Of a DNA stretch of 64,000 nucleotides, positions 58,863 through 64,000 are shown piece after piece. Made by a program: the position numbers and the translations under genes. The DNA lies in contig NZ_FSRM01000002.1 of NCBI RefSeq assembly GCF_900141745.1, positions 2,542,001-2,606,000 of the forward strand, read 5' to 3'. Below the pieces are notes generated by a model that was not told where the DNA came from, did no database searches, and worked only from the letters and a program-made list of their open reading frames with translations. The DNA comes from Paraburkholderia phenazinium (lineage in GTDB: Bacteria; Pseudomonadota; Gammaproteobacteria; Burkholderiales; Burkholderiaceae). The first letter of the stretch is position 1, and every line of letters begins with the position of its first letter.

Positions 58863-59810
58863 TTAACGTGCGCCCGAGACAGACGTAACGCGTCGACGCA
58901 CGGTCGCCACCCACTGGTCCGGCGAAATACTGCTCAAAGCGATCGCCTTCGCTTGCGGCCACTGTTCACGAACAATGTCAGTTAACACCTGACCGGGCGG
59001 AGCTTCAACCACCACCTGCGCACCCATTTCAAGCATCACCGTCAGCGCGTCGAACCAGCGCACGGTGTAACGCATATTCGTCGCGAGATCGTCGCGGATT
59101 GCCTCCGCGGTATGCAACGGCCGGCCACCTCGATTGCCCACGTAGACACTTTTTGGTGCCTGAAACGGCACATTCCGTGCGTAGTCGACCAATGCATCGG
59201 CGGCTTCCCCGAGCAATTCGCAATGCGAAGGAACGCTCACCGCCAGACGTGTTGCTTTGCGCGCACCGGCGGCAAGTGCGCGTTCAATCAGGGCATCGAG
59301 TGCGGCGTCCGCGCCAGCCATAACGATCTGTCTGGGCGCATTGACATTGCCAATATAGACCTGCGGCAGGCCGTCCTTCGTCTGATTTGCTGCGAGAGTT
59401 TCCAATTGCCGTTCGGTCAGACCGGAGATAGCGGCGAGTCCGTAGCCTGACGGATAGGCGGTCTCCATCAACTCGGCTCGCTTGTGAACCATGCGCAGCG
59501 CATCGGGAAACGCAAGCGCGCCGCAACTGACCGCTGCGGCATAAGCGCCTACGGAAAGACCGGCGCTGATATCGGGGGACAATTGTGCGTCGGCCAGCAC
59601 GCGAGAGGCGGCAACGCCTGCCACTACGAGTCCCACCTGAACCGCCACGGTGGAGCGTAGCGCGTCGGGTGTGTCGAGCGTTAGCACGTCGATGCCTAGC
59701 ACCTGTGAAGCTTCATCGATCGTCGCGGTGACGACAGGGTGCTGCGGCAATCGATGCAGGAAGCCTGCCGATTGCGCACCTTGGCCGGGGAACTGATAGG
59801 CGAGCGTCAT
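58863..59810 (-). CDS. mdcH: Malonate decarboxylase subunit epsilon, malonyl transferase
   Basis: A 315-residue acyltransferase (FabD fold) that loads malonyl onto the carrier MdcC from malonyl-CoA, starting the MDC cycle. Motifs: 'LAYQFPGQGAQSAGFL' (PGQG oxyanion), 'DISAGLSVGAYAAAVSCGA' (GLSVG nucleophile Ser) and 'VSVPSHCELL' (catalytic His). The ATG overlaps the mdcG stop. Last gene of the mdc operon in the window. Confidence 0.93.
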   Translation of the reverse strand: MTLAYQFPGQGAQSAGFLHRLPQHPVVTATIDEASQVLGIDVLTLDTPDALRSTVAVQVGLVVAGVAASRVLADAQLSPDISAGLSVGAYAAAVSCGALAFPDALRMVHKRAELMETAYPSGYGLAAISGLTERQLETLAANQTKDGLPQVYIGNVNAPRQIVMAGADAALDALIERALAAGARKATRLAVSVPSHCELLGEAADALVDYARNVPFQAPKSVYVGNRGGRPLHTAEAIRDDLATNMRYTVRWFDALTVMLEMGAQVVVEAPPGQVLTDIVREQWPQAKAIALSSISPDQWVATVRRRVTSVSGAR

Positions 59811-60553
59811 GCTTGCGGAGGCGGCACCGCCCACGGATCGCTAACCAACCGCGGCCCCTGAGCATGGCGCACCATCACACGTGCCTTGCCGGCTGCCCAC
59901 TCCGCGAGAGCAATTCCGCCCGAGGGAGTTTCCAACTGGACATCGACGCGTATTCCAGCGTGCCGCGCGAACGATTCGAGTTCGCTCAGCAGTTGCGCGG
60001 CACGCTCGCGGGAGAGTTTCTGTGCCGTACGGATCAACAGGTCGAGATCGCTCGTAGCTGTGACAGTGGGCGTGCCGGTAGCAAGCTCGAAGCCTGCGCT
60101 TCCGGTGGGTCCCCAGGAGAATGCGCGAAACGATTGCGCTTCGTCACGCACGCTGTAAAGCATCGCGAACGCGGGTAGCGCAAGACGTTCCATATCAAGC
60201 TGGGAACTCGCACCCAGGAGATCTTCGGGGGCGATCACGGCCTCGATATCATCGGCCTGCGCCCATGTACCGTACCGTTGCGCGCGACCGTTACCGCGCA
60301 TTCCAACCGCGATGAAACCGGGCGCGGCCGACGCGCGTCTGACCACCGCAAAAGGCGCGTGCGCGAAAGCGGCGCGAACCCAGTCCGGTTCGCCATCGTA
60401 TGAGGGCAAACGTCGCAGGCGCAGCAGGTCGTGTGGCCGCCAGCGCGTATCGGAAGGGTGTCGTGCAGTGGCGCCATCCACCCCGCCAGAGGCCGCCGCA
60501 CCAACCTGCGCGGCAAACGCAGTATCAAACGGCGGTGCCGCGCACGTCCGCAT
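59807..60553 (-). CDS. mdcG: Malonate decarboxylase holo-ACP synthase
   Basis: A 248-residue enzyme that transfers the 2'-(5''-triphosphoribosyl)-3'-dephospho-CoA group onto the carrier MdcC. Typical strings: 'RPHDLLRLR' near the N-terminus, 'FIAVGMRGNGRAQRYGTWAQADDIEAVIAPEDLL', and 'TATSDLDLLIRTAQKL' (the DLD metal-binding motif). The first codon is ATG 60553, in a one-base TAATG overlap with the mdcE stop; GTG 60568 is an alternative. Confidence 0.9.
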   Translation of the reverse strand: MRTCAAPPFDTAFAAQVGAAASGGVDGATARHPSDTRWRPHDLLRLRRLPSYDGEPDWVRAAFAHAPFAVVRRASAAPGFIAVGMRGNGRAQRYGTWAQADDIEAVIAPEDLLGASSQLDMERLALPAFAMLYSVRDEAQSFRAFSWGPTGSAGFELATGTPTVTATSDLDLLIRTAQKLSRERAAQLLSELESFARHAGIRVDVQLETPSGGIALAEWAAGKARVMVRHAQGPRLVSDPWAVPPPQA

Positions 60554-61368
60554 TACGCTGCGTCCCACTGTTCCGTCAGCCGCCGCCGCACTTCAATCGA
60601 AGCCGCACGGTTCTGCTTCGCAGCGTCCGATTGCAGTCTGTGCGACAGACCGCGGACGTCGTCGCGCGCGCTACGGATCGAATTGCTCAGCACCTGACGC
60701 ACCTGATCGATCTGCGCGTCGCTCGGCGTATCGGCGTCGACGCCTTTGATCAGTTCGTCAAGCAGACCGAGTTTGGCGAACGAAGCCATCGAATACGACA
60801 TCGGCACGATCGTTTCGCCCAATGCTTCGAGGGCTTCGACCGTACGGCGCGTGACGCGGGCAGCCGCTTCCTTGCCCATCGCGTGCACCATCGTGCCGGG
60901 CGCATCGAGTGCGACGATCCGGTTGGCCTGGTAGCCATGCGCGAGGAACGCGCCCGACATGGCCGGTCCGACAATCAGCGCGACCACAGGATGACCGGCG
61001 TCGCGTGCCGATGCGTAAGCATCGACCGCCGACGCACAGGCAAGATGAAGCCCCAGCGTCTCTTCCCGGTAGCCATAGGCCTGGCTCTTGACATCGACGA
61101 TCGCGACGATAGGCCGGCGCGTGCCGCTTTGCGCATCGTCGGCGATCGCCTTGCGCACCGCGCGGGCGAGCTTCCAACCTTGTTCGAGGCCGACGACGTT
61201 ATCGGTAGCACGCGGAAAGCGGTTCTGCGGGTCGGGCACCACGGCAAAAAAGTGCGCGGTTTCGTTGCCGAGCGCAGCGGTGCCGCCCCACACCGGAGCG
61301 GGGCTGGACGGTTCGCCAGCGAGCGCCCGGAACCAGCGGGCCCCGCGGGTCAGTGAGGTATCGTTCAC
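60553..61368 (-). CDS. mdcE: Malonate decarboxylase subunit gamma
   Basis: A 271-residue carboxyltransferase-like subunit that with MdcD decarboxylates malonyl-ACP to acetyl-ACP. Features: 'NRFPRATDNVVGLEQGWKLARAVRKAIADDA', 'AIVDVKSQAYGYREETLGLHLACASAVDAYASARDAGHPVVALIVGPAMSGAFLAHGYQANRIVALDAPGTMVHAMGKE' (oxyanion-forming glycine loops). Overlaps mdcD by four bases. Confidence 0.94.
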   Translation of the reverse strand: MNDTSLTRGARWFRALAGEPSSPAPVWGGTAALGNETAHFFAVVPDPQNRFPRATDNVVGLEQGWKLARAVRKAIADDAQSGTRRPIVAIVDVKSQAYGYREETLGLHLACASAVDAYASARDAGHPVVALIVGPAMSGAFLAHGYQANRIVALDAPGTMVHAMGKEAAARVTRRTVEALEALGETIVPMSYSMASFAKLGLLDELIKGVDADTPSDAQIDQVRQVLSNSIRSARDDVRGLSHRLQSDAAKQNRAASIEVRRRLTEQWDAA

Positions 61369-62249
61369 GCTTCCTCCTTCGAGGACTGAATTGCGGTGTT
61401 CGCATGAAACACGGTCCGCATGGTTTCGGGGGTGACGTTGGCCGGATCGACCTCCGCGAGCCGCGCGAGATAGGTGTCGACCTGTTCGCTACGATGCGCG
61501 GCCGGTACGCCCAGTTCGAAGGCGCGCTGCACGGCGGCGCGCACGGCATCGGGGTCATCCTCGACGAGCGCATCTGCGAAGCCCGTCAAAGCCCGCTGCT
61601 CGCCGCCGATCAACTGCCACACATGACGGCGGTCGCTGGAATCGAGTTCCTCGATACCGGCTTCCTGCTCGATCACTTCGGGTCCGTTCATCCCAAGCCG
61701 TCCTTGCTTCGTGACGACCAGATAGGAGCACAGCGCGGCTGCGAGCGACATGCCGCCGAAGCAACCCACCATCCCCGTGATGACGCCGACCACCGGCACA
61801 TGCCGGCGCAGCGCGACGATCGCCGCCTGCATCTCGGCGATCACGGCGAGGCCCAGATTGGCTTCCTGCAGGCGCACGCCGCCGGTTTCGAACAGCACCA
61901 CGGGGCGCACCGGTTTGCCGCGTTCGCAGTCACGCAACGCGAGTTCGAGCGCCGCGGCGATCTTGCTGCCTGACACCTCGCCGATGCTGCCGCCTTGAAA
62001 CGCCGACTCGATCGCGGCCACCACGGCGGGTTCGCCGTCGATCGTACCGCGTGCGATCACACAGCCGTCGTCGGCCTGGCAGACGATGCCTTGCAGCGGC
62101 AGCCACGGCGACTCGATCCGGTCGAACGGTCCTAGCAGTTCGCGAAACGTGCCGGCGTCGAGCAACGCACGGGCGCGCTCGCGTGCGGACAGTTCGATGA
62201 AGCTGTCGTGCAGCACGGGCGCTGCTTGAGGAGTGGCAACGGTGCTCAT
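61365..62249 (-). CDS. mdcD: Malonate decarboxylase subunit beta
   Basis: A 294-residue carboxyltransferase-like subunit. 'SFIELSARERARALLDAGTFRELLGPFDRIESPWL', 'GGSIGEVSGSKIAAALELAL', 'LFETGGVRLQEANLGLAVIAEMQAAI' and 'GVITGMVGCFGGMSLAAALCSYLVVTKQGRLGMNGPEVIEQEAG' are family features. It partners with MdcE. Overlaps mdcC and mdcE by four bases each. Confidence 0.94.
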   Translation of the reverse strand: MSTVATPQAAPVLHDSFIELSARERARALLDAGTFRELLGPFDRIESPWLPLQGIVCQADDGCVIARGTIDGEPAVVAAIESAFQGGSIGEVSGSKIAAALELALRDCERGKPVRPVVLFETGGVRLQEANLGLAVIAEMQAAIVALRRHVPVVGVITGMVGCFGGMSLAAALCSYLVVTKQGRLGMNGPEVIEQEAGIEELDSSDRRHVWQLIGGEQRALTGFADALVEDDPDAVRAAVQRAFELGVPAAHRSEQVDTYLARLAEVDPANVTPETMRTVFHANTAIQSSKEEA

Positions 62250-62551
62250 GCTTCACCTCCCTGTTCTGCTTCTTCGACCGCTTCGGCGAGCCGCAACGCC
62301 ACCACGCCGGGCGTCGCGCCGAAGTCGTTGATCTCGATCTGCGCAGCGCCGTCGTAGCGCGTGAAGAAGCGGTCGAGCACGCTCTTCCAGATATGTCCGT
62401 AGCCGTCGACGCTGGTGCGCACGATCACGTGCGCAGTCATTGCGGAGGCTGGCGACAACAGCACTTCGAGGTCGCCTGAGCCGACTACGCCGACGTGCGC
62501 GCGGGCCGTCACGGCGCGTTGCGCCGGATAATCGAAGGTCAGATTTTCCAT
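62246..62551 (-). CDS. mdcC: Malonate decarboxylase acyl carrier protein (subunit delta)
   Basis: A 101-residue carrier that holds the dephospho-CoA-derived thiol arm. The prosthetic-group attachment Ser is in the 'GVVGSGDLEVLL' region near residue 26; 'HVIVRTSVDGYGHIWKSVLDRFF' and 'INDFGATPGVVALRLAEAVEEAE' complete the small fold. It starts with 13-bp overlap of mdcB. Confidence 0.93.
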   Translation of the reverse strand: MENLTFDYPAQRAVTARAHVGVVGSGDLEVLLSPASAMTAHVIVRTSVDGYGHIWKSVLDRFFTRYDGAAQIEINDFGATPGVVALRLAEAVEEAEQGGEA

Positions 62552-63633
62552 GAGGATTGGCTCCCGCCGGTGCTGTGATGCACCAGCTTGTCGATGAAAA
62601 GGGTGGCGGCGAGCAGATCGGCTGCGCCGCCGGGGGATGCATTGAGCGTGAGCAGCGCGCGGTCGAGCTCATAAAGCGCGGCCCGACCCGCGACGCTGGC
62701 GCTGCCGCCGAGTTCGAGCACCCGGCGCGCGCCTTGCTGGCCGGCGCGCAATCCGGGCAGGCCGGCGCGATGCAACAGGCACGTGTCGTCGAGCGAGGTC
62801 ATGATCGTTAGCAGTGCGTCAAGCCGCGCTGATTCTTCGCTCACGCCATTGGCGCGGGCTGCCAGCAGCGCGGGAAGACCGATTGCCATGACGTGTGGAA
62901 AGCCATCCTGCGCTTCGCGACGAGCACCGCCCACCTGGTAGCGTTGGCGCGCACGCTCGCCGTTGCTATCGGCAACTGCAGCGAAGCGATCGGGAAAGCA
63001 GGCAATCTGCGCGGCAAGCTTGCAGACTTTTACCGCGTGCGAGACACGGGTCGCTGAGGGCGCGTGTGCGTGGCAGTGACCTTCGGAGTTCGAATGAATT
63101 GAATCGCTCGCATGGTTTGTAGCGGCTTGCGCGTCGCGTTGCGCAAGTGCTGCGCCCGCGACCAGCAGTCCGACGATCCAGATGGCGCCACGATGCGCAT
63201 TGCTGCCGCCGGTGGCCCGCATCATCTCGCGTTCCCCAGTGCGGCCGATCTGCGCCAATTCTGCGCGCAAGGTAGCGGATGGCTCGCTGTGCCGCGCGGC
63301 GCGCGCTAGCGCAACGAACGTCGGCTCGAGTGCATGAGCGGAGCGCAGCATGATGTCCAGATCGAGATCGCGGTGCGCGCCGCTGCCGCGCTGATCTACC
63401 AGCGCGGGCTTGGGCGTCAGTTGCGCCTCTTCGATCAGCGCAGTGACGGCTAGCTGCGCCAACAGTGCGTCGGCTTCAAAGCTGCCTGAAACGCTTTCCG
63501 GTGTACGGAGTGATGGCGCCGTCGCGCGTGTTGTGCGCGTACCGACCGGCGACGCTTCAGTCCCGGACAGAAGCAGGCCAGAACCGCTCGAGATTCGCGC
63601 AGCCGTCACCGGCATTACCGCAGGCGTGGCCAT
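62539..63633 (-). CDS. mdcB: Triphosphoribosyl-dephospho-CoA synthase
   Basis: A 364-residue CitG/MdcB-family enzyme that makes the prosthetic-group precursor from dephospho-CoA and ATP. Family motifs: 'LTPKPALVDQRGSGAHRDLDLDIMLRSA' and 'GGSNAHRGAIWIVGLL', and near the C-terminus 'LYELDRALLTLNASPGGAADLLAATLFID'. Longer than most relatives: residues 1-52 form a Ser/Thr/Ala-rich leader, and 171-199 form a His-rich insert (HSNSEGHCHAHAPSATRVSH). The start at 63633 follows the mdcA stop by two bases. Confidence 0.9.
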   Translation of the reverse strand: MATPAVMPVTAARISSGSGLLLSGTEASPVGTRTTRATAPSLRTPESVSGSFEADALLAQLAVTALIEEAQLTPKPALVDQRGSGAHRDLDLDIMLRSAHALEPTFVALARAARHSEPSATLRAELAQIGRTGEREMMRATGGSNAHRGAIWIVGLLVAGAALAQRDAQAATNHASDSIHSNSEGHCHAHAPSATRVSHAVKVCKLAAQIACFPDRFAAVADSNGERARQRYQVGGARREAQDGFPHVMAIGLPALLAARANGVSEESARLDALLTIMTSLDDTCLLHRAGLPGLRAGQQGARRVLELGGSASVAGRAALYELDRALLTLNASPGGAADLLAATLFIDKLVHHSTGGSQSSWKI

Positions 63634-63635
63634 GA

Positions 63636-64000
63636 TTACCAGCTCCGGAATTGCGCCGGCGGCACATACAGACCGCCCGACCATGTCACCAGATCGTCGA
63701 TGCTGCGCGCGGCCAGCAACGAGCGCTTCGCTTCACCGCGGCGGATGCCGAGATCCTCGGGATACGCGACGATGCCGCGCCGGCGCAGCTCCGCTGTTTT
63801 TTCCGGCTTCGCGCGCAAGCCGATTGGCGTGACGCCGGCTACCGCAGCAAGTGCCGCGCGCCGTTCGTCGATCCCTTCGGCCTTGTGCAAGTGGGCGATG
63901 CCTTCCTCAGTGACCACGTGGCTGACGTCGTCGCCGTAGATCATCACTGGGGCGATAGGCATGCCGCTCTTCGCGCCGACTGCAACCGCATCGAGCTCAT
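63636..64000 (-). CDS. mdcA: Malonate decarboxylase subunit alpha, C-terminal part
   Basis: Partial: the gene runs off the right edge, so only the last 120 or so codons are present. 'AVGAKSGMPIAPVMIYGDDVSHVVTEEGIAHLHKAEGIDERRAALAAVAGVTPIGLRAKP' is the C-terminal region of MdcA, the acetyl-ACP:malonate ACP-transferase subunit (CoA-transferase-like). It is the first gene seen of the minus-strand mdc operon. Confidence 0.9.
   Translation of the reverse strand, partial: ELDAVAVGAKSGMPIAPVMIYGDDVSHVVTEEGIAHLHKAEGIDERRAALAAVAGVTPIGLRAKPEKTAELRRRGIVAYPEDLGIRRGEAKRSLLAARSIDDLVTWSGGLYVPPAQFRSW

Overview
The window looks like chromosome of a GC-rich betaproteobacterium of the Burkholderia/Paraburkholderia group. 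The basis is the 16S/23S sequence, the rrn layout 16S-tRNA-Ile(GAT)-tRNA-Ala(TGC)-23S-5S, strong third-position GC, and typical Burkholderiaceae families (DUF4148 secreted protein, DHA2 efflux with a NodT-type outer-membrane lipoprotein, a 2-aminoethylphosphonate cassette, a malonate decarboxylase operon). I see no prophage, insertion sequence, CRISPR array or large mobile element. All functional calls come from reading translated sequence and motifs; no search was run.

Layout. (1) 1-5.2 kb: a MarR regulator followed by a complete tripartite drug-efflux set (outer-membrane lipoprotein, EmrA-like adaptor, EmrB-like pump); a TGACANGTCA dyad is repeated before three of the genes. (2) 5.2-12.3 kb: small unrelated units: WrbA, a GNAT acetyltransferase, an arsR-oldyellow-enzyme pair, a DUF4148 protein, a divergent Lrp/LysE pair, YnfA, DUF1993. 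(3) 12.6-16.7 kb: a sedolisin (S53) and a serine carboxypeptidase (S10) in tandem, then a small exported protein of unknown role. (4) 17-23.3 kb: a 42-residue membrane microprotein, an RRM protein, NadE, an L,D-transpeptidase, a DMT permease, a degenerate UbiB-like protein and a DeoR regulator. (5) 23.9-32.1 kb: phosphonate island: AEP ABC transporter (phnS-T-U-V), a GntR regulator, phosphonoacetate hydrolase, phosphonoacetaldehyde dehydrogenase and a PhnZ-like HD protein. (6) 32.1-38.1 kb: a complete rRNA operon with promoter, boxA-like sites and terminator. (7) 38.2-49.5 kb: methanethiol oxidase/SBP56 with a coupled membrane protein, YeaQ-like and MgtC proteins, a GH31 glycosidase with an ACS-type permease, an exported protein, a metallophosphoesterase, AlkB and a universal stress protein. 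(8) 49.8-54.7 kb: a YtfQ-YtfR-YtfT-YjfF sugar ABC transporter. (9) 54.8-58.1 kb: an MFS permease, DUF1445 protein and divergent LysR regulator. (10) 58.2-58.8 kb: a MazEF-type toxin-antitoxin pair. (11) 58.9-64.0 kb: malonate decarboxylase genes mdcA(partial)-B-C-D-E-G-H on the minus strand, running off the right edge.

How the genes work together. The phosphonate island imports AEP and encodes phosphonoacetaldehyde to phosphonoacetate to acetate plus phosphate, but the first transaminase step (PhnW) is not in the window. The mdc operon encodes the acyl-carrier malonate decarboxylase with its prosthetic-group synthesis (MdcB, MdcG) and loading (MdcH). The strongest unexplained items are the degenerate UbiB-like pseudokinase, the PhnZ-like diiron-oxygenase signature in an operon lacking PhnY*, the membrane protein coupled to methanethiol oxidase, an AT-rich codon island inside ytfQ, and several sharp palindromes that look like operators.
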